From positions 2,604,001 to 2,668,000 of the forward strand of contig NZ_CP187926.1 of NCBI RefSeq assembly GCF_049933045.1: a stretch of 64,000 nucleotides of DNA. The letters are read 5' to 3'. The position numbers and the translations under genes are program-made. The stretch's first letter is position 1. Each line of letters opens with the position of its first letter. The notes under the pieces are model-generated. The model was not told the origin of the DNA. It saw nothing but the letters and a program-made list of their open reading frames with translations, and did no database searches. Positions 36,575-46,574 of this stretch are shown here, in pieces. This DNA comes from Pseudocolwellia sp049933045. Lineage in GTDB: Bacteria > Pseudomonadota > Gammaproteobacteria > Enterobacterales > Alteromonadaceae.

Positions 36575-39088
36575 CTAATGGGCAAACCAGAATGGATACA
36601 TTTCTTGCTTATATGGCGTTACTTTAATCTTTGTTTCGTGTGTATTGATTGAGGTTAAATTACTTTTATTAAGCTTAGCTTTGCCCATTATGCTTTCCTC
36701 ATCGAGAAATTCCATCTCGATTTTCACCTCAACCATACCTGTATGGGCGGTGTTGAATGCTTGAATATTTTCATCCGTATACCTCTGTTGAACAATTGTA
36801 GACGGCATACGCCATCTATTCATAAAACCTGTACTATAAATAACATATTGGGGTGACACGGCCTGAATGAAAGTATGGCTTGATGAGGTTTTTGAACCAT
36901 GATGAGGCGCAATAATTACATCGCTCTTTAATAACGGAGCCATATGAGTGTCAGCAACAAGTAACTTTTCAACGCGTTTAGAAATATCCCCCGTGAGTAA
37001 TACACTGCTTGAACCATCACTTATTTTTATAACACACGAGTCATCGTTTTCATCTCCTACGTACTTATCATCATCTAATGGCCAAAGCACATTAAAGGTT
37101 AAACCCTGCCAATTAAAAGAGTCACCTTGTGTGCACCTGCTATCGCCTTTTAATTCAGGGTCATTAGCAATCAGTTCAGTAATATGGATGGATTCTTTTA
37201 AAACATTTAAGCCGCCAGCATGATCATTATCGCTATGGCTAATAATAACTTTATTTAACGCTGTAATTCCTTTGAACTTTAAATAAGGTAATACCGATGC
37301 CTCTACCATATTGAATCCGCTTGGGTAACTTGCGCCTGTATCATAAAGAATTGCTTTGTTATTTTTCTCAATAACAATACTCAATCCTTGCCCAACATCT
37401 AGCACAACGATCTTCCAATCAGCATCCTGTTTGTTAGTAATAACCAAATAAGCGATGAATGAAATGCTTATTAAAACAAGAAAACCAGCAGAGCTCTTTT
37501 TAACAGACAAAAAGCTGATCACCCCAACAACAGATAATAATAGGCTAATAATTACAATATCTATAAATGAAACACTCACTGTTGCCCAAGGTTGTTCCGC
37601 TAAAAATGTTAGCCAAAACCATACACCTTCAATGCTGAATAAAGCGAGTTGATATAAAGCCTCTGATAATAAATGACTAAAAGGCATTATTAATACAGCT
37701 AATAATGACAGTGGAATACTTGTAAAACTCATTACGGGTACAGCAAATAAATTAGCAAAAATAGATACGAAGGAAAGCTGAAAGTTGAACAACATCGAAA
37801 TAGGTAACATAAATATACTTAAACTAAGTTGCACCCAAAAAAGTGATTTAAGCCACGTGCTTAATTTATTTTTACCCACAAAAGTATGCTTAAACCTCCA
37901 AGAAGTTAATAGAATTAAACTTACTGCATAAAAAGATAACCAGAAACTGCCACTGATCAAACTCATGGGTGTTGATATAAGTACAATAAATACAGTAAGA
38001 AACAACCAAGTAACTAAGCTACATTTAATGCCAACGATCCTGAAAGTCCAAAACAATAAAAGCATGATCAACGCTCTTACTGTGGGTAAAGAAAAACCTG
38101 CTAAATAGGCGTAATAAAAAGTAAGACTACAACTCAATAAAACAGCAAAGTACTTAATGTTATTTGATAGGAGAAAGTAACTGATATTAGAAGTGCTACT
38201 CATAAACAAACGTAACGGGAGTATTCTTAGTAAAAAATTAATCAACAAAAAGCTACCTGTCGCGATCAAACCGAGGTGAAGACCTGAGATAGCAATCAAA
38301 TGCTGTGTATTGGTTTTATTTAAAATGGTCCAGATATTAGATTCGATTGTACTTCTTTCTCCGAAACTTAATGCGGTAAGCAGCGGAGATAAATCATGTT
38401 CAGGTAAAAGTTTAAGGGATTGTGAATATAGTTTTTGCCGGTGACTCGACGGTGTTTCAAGAGTGAAGTTTTGATTAACCTGCTTATCACGAGGTTTTAC
38501 TACGTAACCTGTAGCGACAATTTGATTTTGTCTTAACCATACTTGATAGTTAAATCCACCTTTATTAGCTAAACCATTAGGTGGTTTGAACTTTACGTTT
38601 AAATTATACCTTCCGTCTTGTTGAATAATTTCGGTGGTTCTATTCCAATTCAATCGTAGAATAAATGGCTGCTCTAATACTTGTTGATTGATGTGTGATA
38701 CTTCAAAGTTAAATTTATAATTGAATGTGTCATTTATTTTAGGTGAAGGCCCTGATATTCCATTATTACTTTTACCGTTCTTTTTATTATCGATATTAAT
38801 GACTGTTTTTGAAGGAATACTTTTGACTGTACCTATAACCGTATGTGAAGTACTGAATATTTGGGTTGTGTCTAAGTTATTACGATCCCAAACGGCATTA
38901 TATTGAAAGCCATTAAAGAGGATCCAAGCTGATCCAAAAAAAAATCCGCTAACAATTCGAGCTCTTTTAGTTAATAAACACGTTATCCCTAGTGCTATAA
39001 ATAAAATAACACAAAAAAACTGTGGCACTATTGGCATAAATAGTGACAAAATAGCGCCAATAAAAAACGTGATTAGCCACCTATCCAT
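36575..39088 (-). CDS. comEC: DNA uptake channel protein ComEC/Rec2
   Basis: The inner-membrane channel that carries single-stranded DNA into the cytoplasm during natural transformation. The 837-aa protein has N-terminal helices and a DUF4131-type OB-like domain (~1-200), a competence domain of many helices (~225-520; LIAISGLHLGLIATG) and a C-terminal metallo-beta-lactamase-like domain (~555-800; DVGQGLSIVIE, SHSDNDHAGGLN, APHHGSKTSSS). It is upstream of msbA on the same strand, as in many gammaproteobacteria. A ComFB-like protein also occurs near 56 kb. Confidence 0.95.
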   Translation of the reverse strand: MDRWLITFFIGAILSLFMPIVPQFFCVILFIALGITCLLTKRARIVSGFFFGSAWILFNGFQYNAVWDRNNLDTTQIFSTSHTVIGTVKSIPSKTVINIDNKKNGKSNNGISGPSPKINDTFNYKFNFEVSHINQQVLEQPFILRLNWNRTTEIIQQDGRYNLNVKFKPPNGLANKGGFNYQVWLRQNQIVATGYVVKPRDKQVNQNFTLETPSSHRQKLYSQSLKLLPEHDLSPLLTALSFGERSTIESNIWTILNKTNTQHLIAISGLHLGLIATGSFLLINFLLRILPLRLFMSSTSNISYFLLSNNIKYFAVLLSCSLTFYYAYLAGFSLPTVRALIMLLLFWTFRIVGIKCSLVTWLFLTVFIVLISTPMSLISGSFWLSFYAVSLILLTSWRFKHTFVGKNKLSTWLKSLFWVQLSLSIFMLPISMLFNFQLSFVSIFANLFAVPVMSFTSIPLSLLAVLIMPFSHLLSEALYQLALFSIEGVWFWLTFLAEQPWATVSVSFIDIVIISLLLSVVGVISFLSVKKSSAGFLVLISISFIAYLVITNKQDADWKIVVLDVGQGLSIVIEKNNKAILYDTGASYPSGFNMVEASVLPYLKFKGITALNKVIISHSDNDHAGGLNVLKESIHITELIANDPELKGDSRCTQGDSFNWQGLTFNVLWPLDDDKYVGDENDDSCVIKISDGSSSVLLTGDISKRVEKLLVADTHMAPLLKSDVIIAPHHGSKTSSSHTFIQAVSPQYVIYSTGFMNRWRMPSTIVQQRYTDENIQAFNTAHTGMVEVKIEMEFLDEESIMGKAKLNKSNLTSINTHETKIKVTPYKQEMYPFWFAH

Positions 39089-39125
39089 AGTGATTAATTC
39101 CCCAAAAATCTAAATTATTGTATAT

Positions 39126-39644
39126 ATGCCTAAAAAGTTTCTTAAGCGCTTAATGCCAGATCCCCACTCTATAAAAAACAATAAATATTTACAAATTTTT
39201 GGCGGTTTATTACACAACGCGAGTCTTTGGCATTTAAATAGACGCTCGATTGCTAAAGCATTTGCAGTAGGTTTATTTTTTGCATTTGTTCCTGTGCCTT
39301 TCCAAATGGTACTTGCTGCAGGTATAGCTATTTTAGTTAACGCTAATTTACCGATTTCACTTGCTCTTGTTTGGATAACCAATCCACTCACTATGCCAGC
39401 AATTTTCTATTTGTGTTATTTAGTAGGTACTTGGGTAATCAATGCTCCAGAAAAAGCATTTGAGTTTGATCCTAGTTGGCAATGGGTTAGCGATAGCTTA
39501 ACAACTATTGGCCCTGCATTTTTATTAGGATGCTTAATTTGCGCAACATTCTTCTCTATTGTTGGCTATGTTGGAATAAACATTATTTGGCGCTCATCAG
39601 TAGCAAAAGAATGGCAAAAACGTAAAAACTTACGAATTAAATAG
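39126..39644 (+). CDS. DUF2062 membrane protein
   Basis: The 172-aa protein has the DUF2062 pattern: a basic N-terminus with RLMPDPHSI, AKAFAVGLFFAFVPVPFQM, then LALVWITNPLTMPAIFY and a last membrane helix (~130-152). The family is widespread beside comEC and msbA; its function is unknown. It is divergent from comEC with 37 bp between the starts, so the two promoters must overlap. Confidence 0.88.
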   Translation: MPKKFLKRLMPDPHSIKNNKYLQIFGGLLHNASLWHLNRRSIAKAFAVGLFFAFVPVPFQMVLAAGIAILVNANLPISLALVWITNPLTMPAIFYLCYLVGTWVINAPEKAFEFDPSWQWVSDSLTTIGPAFLLGCLICATFFSIVGYVGINIIWRSSVAKEWQKRKNLRIK

Positions 39645-39731
39645 CCGCTCAGCAGATGCCTTTCAGAATAAGGGCTATACTTTAGAATAAGAGCTAGTTA
39701 TTGTTAATCATCAATTCTAAAGACCGTAATA

Positions 39732-40835
39732 ATGAATTCATTAAAATCTTTATTCTTAGCCTATTTAAATGCTGGGGCTAAAAAACATAATTCAGATGAG
39801 ACAAATAAGAAAATCTTTATTCTTCATCTGTTTGCTTTAATTGGCACTTTAATCACTGCTGTAGCTAGTGGTTTTGCGTATTCAAATCAAAATTTCCAAC
39901 TCTGTCTTATCTTATCAATCGTTAGCTTTATTTTTACCTTAGGTCCAATAACACAAAAATACATTAACAATTACACCCTTTCCTCTTCGATCATTTTATA
40001 TCAAGTCTATTTTTTAATGTTCTATTTGCTCTGTACTGGTGGTGCTAACCAAACAGGACCTTTGTGGATATTTTTAACGGCGCCTGTTACCTTTTTTATC
40101 TGTGGTTTAAAGACTGGGATATTTAATCTATCGGTATTTATCATGGTAGCCTCAAGTATTTTATTAATGCCTTTTGAATCTCTAGCTATCGCTTATTACC
40201 CATTAGATTTTAAATTACGCTTACTCTCTTCTTTTATTACAGTATCAGCATTAAGTGCCTTGTACGAATACGCACGAGAAAGTTCCTACCGTGCAATGCA
40301 TGACATGAGCGATAAGTTTGAAAAGCTTTCGAAAATAGACCCTCTAACACAGTTATCTAACCGCAGAGATGCAACACACGTTATTGAATACGAACAACGT
40401 CGTTTGATAAGAAACCAAACAGAGCTCAGCATAATCATTTGTGACGTTGATAATTTCAAAAGAATTAATGATGAGTATGGTCATAATATTGGAGATGTAG
40501 TTCTTGTTGAATTAGCTAAAATATTTAAATCATGTGTGCGAACACAAGACACCATTGCACGTTGGGGAGGCGAAGAGTTTTTATTTATTCTTCCTTATAC
40601 CACGTCAATACAAGCAGGCATTACAGCTAAAAAAATACATAAAGCCATTAAAGATAAATACCCACTGTCAAATGAGCATACTTTTGATGTTACCGTTAGT
40701 ATGGGGATCAGTACGATGGTGGATGATAAAAATATTCAAACGGCAATATCTGAAGCTGATAAAAACTTATATAAAGCAAAAAATTCAGGTAAAAATAAAA
40801 CATTTACAAACGATGCAGAAATATTACCTGACTAA
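39732..40835 (+). CDS. Membrane diguanylate cyclase (GGDEF)
   Basis: Predicted to make cyclic di-GMP from two GTP. The 367-aa protein has an N-terminal module of about six membrane helices (~28-180), of no recognised sensor type, and a GGDEF domain (~200-360). The active-site motif is GGEEF (RWGGEEFLFILPY). An inhibitory RxxD site (RTQD) lies five residues upstream, so product inhibition is likely. It ends 6 bp from the convergent lolE stop. Confidence 0.92.
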   Translation: MNSLKSLFLAYLNAGAKKHNSDETNKKIFILHLFALIGTLITAVASGFAYSNQNFQLCLILSIVSFIFTLGPITQKYINNYTLSSSIILYQVYFLMFYLLCTGGANQTGPLWIFLTAPVTFFICGLKTGIFNLSVFIMVASSILLMPFESLAIAYYPLDFKLRLLSSFITVSALSALYEYARESSYRAMHDMSDKFEKLSKIDPLTQLSNRRDATHVIEYEQRRLIRNQTELSIIICDVDNFKRINDEYGHNIGDVVLVELAKIFKSCVRTQDTIARWGGEEFLFILPYTTSIQAGITAKKIHKAIKDKYPLSNEHTFDVTVSMGISTMVDDKNIQTAISEADKNLYKAKNSGKNKTFTNDAEILPD

Positions 40836-40841
40836 TGATAC

Positions 40842-42107
40842 TTATAGTTGTCCTAGCACTTGTGCTGGGTCTATTTTAGTTGCACTCCAAGCAGGATATA
40901 AAGTCGCGACTAAAGAAAGAAACAAGGCTGTGATGACCGTTACATACACATCAGGGTAATGTAAGTAAGACGGTAGAAAATCAATAAAGTAAATATCTGA
41001 TGAAAGAAAATGAATACCAAAGAACATTTCTATTTCACGAATAATATCCGTTAAATTATTTGCCAAATATATCCCCGAAAATGCCCCAGCAGTAACACCC
41101 ACAATACCATTAACAAGTCCTTGGATCATAAAACTACACATAATGACAAAAGAGCTAGCCCCCATAGTTTTCAGTATAGCTATATCACCTTTCTTTTCGT
41201 TTACCGCCATAATAAGCGTCGAAACTATATTAAAACTAGCAACAGCAATAACAATAATCAAAACTATATACATCACCATTCTAACAAGTTGAATATCGTT
41301 AAAAAGATGGCCTTGTTCATTTGTCCAATCTGACACATAAACATAATGATCTAATTTATATGCAGCTTCACGAATAATTTTAGGCGCATTGAATACATTA
41401 TCAACTTTGATACTTAAACCTTGTGCTTGACCTGGATTGTAGCCCATTAATGTAGATACATTATCAAACTGCATATAGGCATTCATGTCATCAACAACAC
41501 CACCAAACTTGAATATACCAACAATAGTCACCTGTTGGGTGAGCGGAATAGGAAAGCTTTGATTAACATTATGATTGCCCTGAAGTGATACATGTTGCGG
41601 CAACAATAGCTGTACTGAATCACCTAGCGATAAAGCTAATTTTTTCGCGATACCCGCGCCGATAAGAATACCGTTAGGCTCAGACAAGTCATTCCACTTA
41701 CCTTCAACAATATAATCAGCAATTGATGAAACTTGTTGCTCTAATTTTAGATCAACACCTTTAAGCTCAATGCCTTTCACTTGTCCTTTGTATTGCATCA
41801 TTCCAGACACGTTGATCATAGGAGCGGCAGCAATAATGTGTTCAGACTTTAACACCTGAGCAGCTTTAGTATTCCATTGAGGAATAGGTGCATTTACACC
41901 AATAAGTTGCCCATGTGGAATAACAGAAAGGAACTTGTCAGCTAATGCTTTTTCAAAACCATTCATCGCAGATAAAACCACGATAAGTACCATAACACCT
42001 AGAGCTATTCCGACAGTAGAAGATGCCGAAATGAAAGAAGCAAACCCATTACCTTGTCGACTTCTTACGTAGCGTAAGGCTAAAAATAAGCTGAGTGGTT
42101 TAAACAT
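40842..42107 (-). CDS. lolE: Lipoprotein-releasing permease LolE
   Basis: The membrane subunit of LolCDE, which extracts lipoproteins from the inner membrane and hands them to LolA. The 421-aa protein has four membrane helices: one near 25-48 and three in the FtsX-like C-terminal half (~270-410). It has the family segments FISASSTVGIALGVMVLIVVLSAMNGF and EKKGDIAILKTMGAS. It is named LolE by its position after lolD. It lies 3 bp downstream of lolD. Confidence 0.93.
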   Translation of the reverse strand: MFKPLSLFLALRYVRSRQGNGFASFISASSTVGIALGVMVLIVVLSAMNGFEKALADKFLSVIPHGQLIGVNAPIPQWNTKAAQVLKSEHIIAAAPMINVSGMMQYKGQVKGIELKGVDLKLEQQVSSIADYIVEGKWNDLSEPNGILIGAGIAKKLALSLGDSVQLLLPQHVSLQGNHNVNQSFPIPLTQQVTIVGIFKFGGVVDDMNAYMQFDNVSTLMGYNPGQAQGLSIKVDNVFNAPKIIREAAYKLDHYVYVSDWTNEQGHLFNDIQLVRMVMYIVLIIVIAVASFNIVSTLIMAVNEKKGDIAILKTMGASSFVIMCSFMIQGLVNGIVGVTAGAFSGIYLANNLTDIIREIEMFFGIHFLSSDIYFIDFLPSYLHYPDVYVTVITALFLSLVATLYPAWSATKIDPAQVLGQL

Positions 42108-42110
42108 TAT

Positions 42111-42812
42111 TTAACAGCTTCCATCAATTTTAGGTGAACCTGGTTTTAATTGACCTTGTGTTAAGGTTAATTGGCGGTCCATTTTACTAGCTAAAACTAA
42201 GTCATGCGTCACAATAACAAAGCTTGTATCTAAGGTAGCGTTTAGCTCTCTGATTAACCCATATATCTGCTCAGCTGTATCAAAGTCTAAATTCCCCGTA
42301 GGTTCATCTGCCAGTACAATTGATGGGTTTGTAACTAATGCGCGAGCGATTGCAACACGTTGACGCTCTCCTCCCGATAATTCTGAAGGTCGATGTTCAA
42401 AACGATGAGATAAACTCACTTTAGATAACATTTCTTGCGCCGCTAATTTCGCTTCTTTGGGCGAAACGCCACGAATAAGTAATGGCATAGCGACATTTTC
42501 AACGGCTGAAAACTCCATCATTAAATGATGAAATTGATAAATAAAGCCAATATGTTTATTGCGGAAGCTTGCTCGTTCTTTATCAGATAAGGAGTGAACA
42601 TTAACATCATTAATAATAACTTCACCTGATGTTGGCGAATCAAGAACACCTGCGATATGTAAGAATGTACTCTTACCACAACCTGAACTTCCAACAATAG
42701 CCAAAAGCTCGCCCGAGCTAACGCTAAGGTTTAATTCATCAAGTACTTTTGTTTCGTGCTTACCATTAAAGTACGATTTAGATACTGCTTTACACAGTAA
42801 ACGATCACTCAT
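42111..42812 (-). CDS. lolD: Lipoprotein-releasing ATPase LolD
   Basis: The ATP-binding subunit of LolCDE. The 233-aa protein has Walker A VGSSGCGKSTFLH at ~42-54, signature LSGGERQRVAIARAL and Walker B VLADEPTGNLD. It overlaps the end of lolC by 8 nt and is followed by lolE. Confidence 0.96.
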   Translation of the reverse strand: MSDRLLCKAVSKSYFNGKHETKVLDELNLSVSSGELLAIVGSSGCGKSTFLHIAGVLDSPTSGEVIINDVNVHSLSDKERASFRNKHIGFIYQFHHLMMEFSAVENVAMPLLIRGVSPKEAKLAAQEMLSKVSLSHRFEHRPSELSGGERQRVAIARALVTNPSIVLADEPTGNLDFDTAEQIYGLIRELNATLDTSFVIVTHDLVLASKMDRQLTLTQGQLKPGSPKIDGSC

Positions 42813-44061
42813 TTCTTAAAACCTCTGCGGGTAATGTTTTAGATGCTTGATAAGCTGGATATAAGGTAGCTAAAAAGCTAGTAAATAATGCCGAAGCTAT
42901 GATGATAATGACTTGATTCACATTCAGATCAATAGGTAAGTTCTGACCAGCAAAAGCAGCGCCAAGAACACTCACACCAATAAGCGATAAAATACTATTT
43001 AGATTTACTGTAATTAATGTCCCTAAAACAGAACCAATAATTACGCCCCAAAGACCATTAGATACACCTTGAACAATAAAAATATTTAAAATGTTTTTTC
43101 GATTCATACCTAATGTTTGAAGAATTCCTATTTCACCTTGCTTATCGATAACCACCATCACAAGTGCTGAAACGATATTAAAAGCAGCAACAGCTATAAT
43201 TAAACTTAGCATCAGCCACATCATGTTTTTTTCCATTTTCACTGCGGAAAACAAAGCCCCTTGGCTATCATTCCATGTGGCAATATCTAAATTAGGTAAT
43301 TCATTATGTATCTGTTTTGACAGCAAATCAGCATTAAAAGCATCATCAAGGTAGAGTCGTAAATGACTAATACCATCGCCCTTCTGCTTCAACAGTTTTG
43401 CTCCATAGTTGCTATGAACATAAACAACAGAACCATCGACCTCTGAACCTACGTTAAAGACACCAGAAACAGTAAATGTACGCTGAACAGGAATTCGTCC
43501 CATAGGTGTAAAGATAGTTTTATTAGGCAGTACAATACGTACTGTGTCACCTATTGATACATTCAACTTGTAAGCTAACGCTTTACCAATAACAACAGAG
43601 TATGGAGTATTATTTAAAGACTCCAGATCGCCTGAAACCATATTAGTATTAATAATATTATGTTGTTCAAATTCAGGAAGAATACCTACAACTAAAACAC
43701 CTTGTAAGGCTTTGTTAGATTGAATTAAAGATTCTGATTGTAAAAGAGGAGTTACATGCTTCACATGAGGATAACTTAAAAGCTTTTCGCGAGCTTCTTG
43801 CCAGTTATTAAAAGTAGTATTATTGGATGAAGGAGACCCACCTGTCGATTTTAGGTCAACAACGATGTGCGGCACTATGCCTAAAATTCGTTTTTTTAAC
43901 TCACCTTCAAAGCCATTCATCACAGAAACAACGGTGATAAGTGATGCGACACCTAAAACGATACCTGCTATTGAAAAAAAAGTAATAAAAGATACAAAAC
44001 CAGAGTTTCTCTGACTTCTGCTATAGCGTAGACCAATAAAAAAACTTGCAGGTAAAAACAT
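42805..44061 (-). CDS. lolC: Lipoprotein-releasing permease LolC
   Basis: The first gene of lolC-lolD-lolE. The 418-aa protein has the same topology as LolE: one N-terminal helix, a large periplasmic domain that would recruit LolA, and three C-terminal helices. Family segments are FITFFSIAGIVLGVASLITVVSVMNGFE and DKQGEIGILQTLGMN. It overlaps lolD by 8 nt. The promoter should lie in 44062-44279. Confidence 0.94.
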   Translation of the reverse strand: MFLPASFFIGLRYSRSQRNSGFVSFITFFSIAGIVLGVASLITVVSVMNGFEGELKKRILGIVPHIVVDLKSTGGSPSSNNTTFNNWQEAREKLLSYPHVKHVTPLLQSESLIQSNKALQGVLVVGILPEFEQHNIINTNMVSGDLESLNNTPYSVVIGKALAYKLNVSIGDTVRIVLPNKTIFTPMGRIPVQRTFTVSGVFNVGSEVDGSVVYVHSNYGAKLLKQKGDGISHLRLYLDDAFNADLLSKQIHNELPNLDIATWNDSQGALFSAVKMEKNMMWLMLSLIIAVAAFNIVSALVMVVIDKQGEIGILQTLGMNRKNILNIFIVQGVSNGLWGVIIGSVLGTLITVNLNSILSLIGVSVLGAAFAGQNLPIDLNVNQVIIIIASALFTSFLATLYPAYQASKTLPAEVLRNE

Positions 44062-44279
44062 GAATAGTATTATTCTTAAACAGTTGATTTTATATTATAT
44101 AATCGAACTATAAACTAAAATTCGATTAGATTGATAATTTATAGCATAACATAATCAAGTGAAACTCTATTATGATTAATAACGCAATTTTGTAATCAAA
44201 TTTGAATAGTAGAAAACAGCTAAATAAATGTTAATTAATATTTTTTAAGTGAGTATTTGTTAAAAGCCTTTTATACTCA

Positions 44280-44948
44280 ATGAATAAACAAGTGAAGGTT
44301 GAACTAATGTCAGACGAACAGATCGATTTAAAATTAAAACAGTTTGATGAATTTTTTTCCATAACACATCAATTCAACATTAATGTTCAACCATTAGTGG
44401 ATGGCAAAAGTATTCCATATAACGACTTTGTTAATGACATGCCTACTCCGTTTAAACTAGCTAATGATATAGATATATTAGACCAAGAAGCCTTAGCTCC
44501 TTTAGGTGCAATATCAGGTATAGCGGGTCAACTCGTTCAATATTTAAATTATCAAGCTAAAAAAATCGATCTACTTGTTGATCACATACTTAGTGAACAA
44601 GATAATAAAGCGTTTCGCTTTCAAGGAATAACCTTTGGAGGTGGCGGTATTGAATTTATTAGTGATACAGCACTTTGTCTGAATGATGTTATTGAGTTGA
44701 AAATATTCTTAACACATATCAATTGCGCTATATATTGTCATTCAGAAATTATATCTGTTGATGAAAAGTCATTACAAGTTACTGATGGAATTGATGCTGC
44801 TAGCAATGAAAAACAATACCACCATAAAGTTATTTTCCGTCACATAAGAGAAGATGACAGAGAAAGACTCGTTCGCTCAAGTCTTCACCTTCAATCTAAA
44901 CAATTACAGCAGCTCGCAAAAGAGCGTCATAAGCAATCAAACCAATAA
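44280..44948 (+). CDS. PilZ-like domain protein
   Basis: The 222-aa cytosolic protein lacks a signal peptide or helix. The C-terminal half reads like a PilZ barrel (FRFQGITFGGGGIEF; GD-like LCLNDVIELKIFL) and ends with a helix RERLVRSSLHLQSKQL of the kind that closes PilZ domains. The canonical RxxxR switch is not visible, so cyclic di-GMP binding is doubtful. The N-terminal ~100 residues are helical and of no known family. It lies 11 bp before the DUF2897 gene. Confidence 0.6.
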   Translation: MNKQVKVELMSDEQIDLKLKQFDEFFSITHQFNINVQPLVDGKSIPYNDFVNDMPTPFKLANDIDILDQEALAPLGAISGIAGQLVQYLNYQAKKIDLLVDHILSEQDNKAFRFQGITFGGGGIEFISDTALCLNDVIELKIFLTHINCAIYCHSEIISVDEKSLQVTDGIDAASNEKQYHHKVIFRHIREDDRERLVRSSLHLQSKQLQQLAKERHKQSNQ

Positions 44949-44958
44949 GGATGTCATC

Positions 44959-45126
44959 ATGTCAACAATAGGAATTATCATCGCATTAATCGCTTTAGGG
45001 CTAATAGTAGGTGGCATTTTATTATTAAAGCAATCAGCTAAAAAATTCAATTTATCGGAACAACAACTTGAAGATATAAATAAACGTAATGTTGAATTAG
45101 AACAAGAAGAGAAAAAAGAAGAATAA
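44959..45126 (+). CDS. DUF2897 small membrane protein
   Basis: A 55-aa protein with one N-terminal membrane helix (MSTIGIIIALIALGLIVGG) and a charged coiled-coil tail (LEDINKRNVELEQEE). AAGGA lies 9 nt before the ATG at 44959; a longer frame from 44854 overlaps the previous gene and is not credible. Family function is unknown. Probably co-transcribed with the PilZ-like gene. Confidence 0.85.
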   Translation: MSTIGIIIALIALGLIVGGILLLKQSAKKFNLSEQQLEDINKRNVELEQEEKKEE

Positions 45127-45140
45127 ACTCTTTTTACACA

Positions 45141-45419
45141 TCAACTACGATAAAGCGTTTTGATCAGATGAAAACCAAATTTTGTTTTTACAGGACCATG
45201 AACTTTATAAAGCGCTTTTTTAAAAACCACATCATCAAATTGCTTAACCATTTGCCCTTTTTTAAACTCCCCCAAATCACCGCCCTTCTTTTTAGAAGGA
45301 CAAATTGAATGTTTTTTAGCAAGTGCCGCAAAATCAGCTCCTTTTTCTAATTGAGAAAGTAGATCTTGTGCGAGTTTTTCAGTTTTCACTAATATATGTA
45401 TTGCGCTGGCTGTTGCCAT
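45141..45419 (-). CDS. ppiC: Peptidyl-prolyl isomerase PpiC (parvulin)
   Basis: A cytosolic single-domain parvulin. Starting at ATG 45419 gives 92 aa beginning MATASAIHILVKTEK, matching E. coli PpiC (93 aa), with GGTGA 6 nt upstream. A longer frame to 45467 adds 16 unsupported residues. Conserved motifs are KKHSICPSKKKGGDLGEF and FGFHLIKTLYR. A MITE (45470-45732) ends 50 bp upstream of the start, so the original promoter has probably been displaced. Confidence 0.95.
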   Translation of the reverse strand: MATASAIHILVKTEKLAQDLLSQLEKGADFAALAKKHSICPSKKKGGDLGEFKKGQMVKQFDDVVFKKALYKVHGPVKTKFGFHLIKTLYRS

Positions 45420-45469
45420 TAGAGTCACCAAATTAATATTTTTCTTATTATATATTACATCATTCATTA

Positions 45470-45732
45470 GGATCTGTTGATCTTTCAGGGTTAAATTTTA
45501 TTCAATTTAAAACGGATTTAATCGCGATGTGAGCTTTGTCTAATAGTTATTCTATTAAAAAAGCGAACAGCAATGAGTAAATTCGTTTTAAATGAACCTA
45601 AAGGGCAGCATGTGTTTGAAATTTATACCACGTTATCGTCTGCTCAGGTAGCCAGCTACACGTCTCATACTCTGCTTTGTCTAAATATCAAACATCTTGC
45701 TGTAAAAATAATCTCGAAAAATAAACAGACCC
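45470..45732 (+). mobile_element. MITE family A, short copy 1
   Basis: A 263-bp non-coding element, flanked by TTA on the left and TAA on the right (a TA target). The left end GGATCTGTTGATCTTTC is near-perfect; the right end has decayed to AATAAACAGACCC. It is nearly identical to the copy at 46575-46837 and in the same orientation. It lacks both cassettes present in the 371-bp copy. The small reading frame inside it is fortuitous. Confidence 0.85.
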
Positions 45733-45832
45733 TAACCACAAATACCAAAACATCACTAAATTTTAATTAGGTTATTTTGCTCTAAGCTTTTTTCATATAG
45801 ACTGAGGCAATTTTAACAATTGAGAATATGAA

Positions 45833-46441
45833 ATGGCTTCTATCAATCATTTATTTGAAAGTAATATTAAATGGGCTGAAGATATCAAAAAAGAAACGCC
45901 TGACTTTTTCAAGCTCCTTTCAGAGCAACAATCTCCTGAATATTTATGGATAGGATGTTCTGATTCTCGTGTTCCAGCAAATACCTTAATGGGCTTATTA
46001 CCTGGTGAAGTATTTGTTCATAGAAACATTGCTAATCAAGTAATACATACTGACTTAAATTGTTTATCTGTAATTCAGTTTGCTGTAGATGTTTTAAAAG
46101 TAAAGCATATCATTGTTTGTGGTCATTATAGCTGCGGTGGTATTAAAGCTGCTCTTGATGATAAAAGCCATGGTCTTATTGATAATTGGCTGAGACATAT
46201 TGAAGATGTATATCGCTTTCATAAAGAGCAACTTGATACAGTTAAAGATCTAGATAAGAAAGCTGATTTAATGAGTGAATTAAACGTAATGGAACAAGTT
46301 GTTAATGTTTCGAAAACCACTATATTGAAGAATGCTTGGAAAAATAATCAAGAAATTACCGTACATGGTTTTATTTACAATGTGCATGACGGAATTTTAA
46401 AAGACTTAAATGTTTCTGTTGATTTAAGCTCGACTAAATAA
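45833..46441 (+). CDS. can: Beta-carbonic anhydrase
   Basis: Interconverts CO2 and bicarbonate in the cytosol. The 202-aa protein has the zinc ligands C42 and D44 in WIGCSDSRVPA, then the HYSCGGIKAAL segment with H98 and C101. The length is slightly under E. coli Can (220 aa). It is flanked by two direct MITE copies and is a single-gene unit. Confidence 0.96.
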   Translation: MASINHLFESNIKWAEDIKKETPDFFKLLSEQQSPEYLWIGCSDSRVPANTLMGLLPGEVFVHRNIANQVIHTDLNCLSVIQFAVDVLKVKHIIVCGHYSCGGIKAALDDKSHGLIDNWLRHIEDVYRFHKEQLDTVKDLDKKADLMSELNVMEQVVNVSKTTILKNAWKNNQEITVHGFIYNVHDGILKDLNVSVDLSSTK

Positions 46442-46574
46442 TCATCGCTTGAATTAGGTTGATATTAAATATCTTATTTCAGAATGAAAGTGTAGTTAAA
46501 CTTATTACTTCACTTTCACTCCATACTCTAATTGATTAAATGTCATCGCCTTTGAACTTAAAACACTAAGTCTA

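Noticed and set aside
45573..45770. Small open frame (MSKFVLNEPKGQHVFEI...)
   Set aside because: It lies largely inside a MITE copy and runs past its end; the near-identical copy at 46575 does not keep the frame, so it is not a gene.
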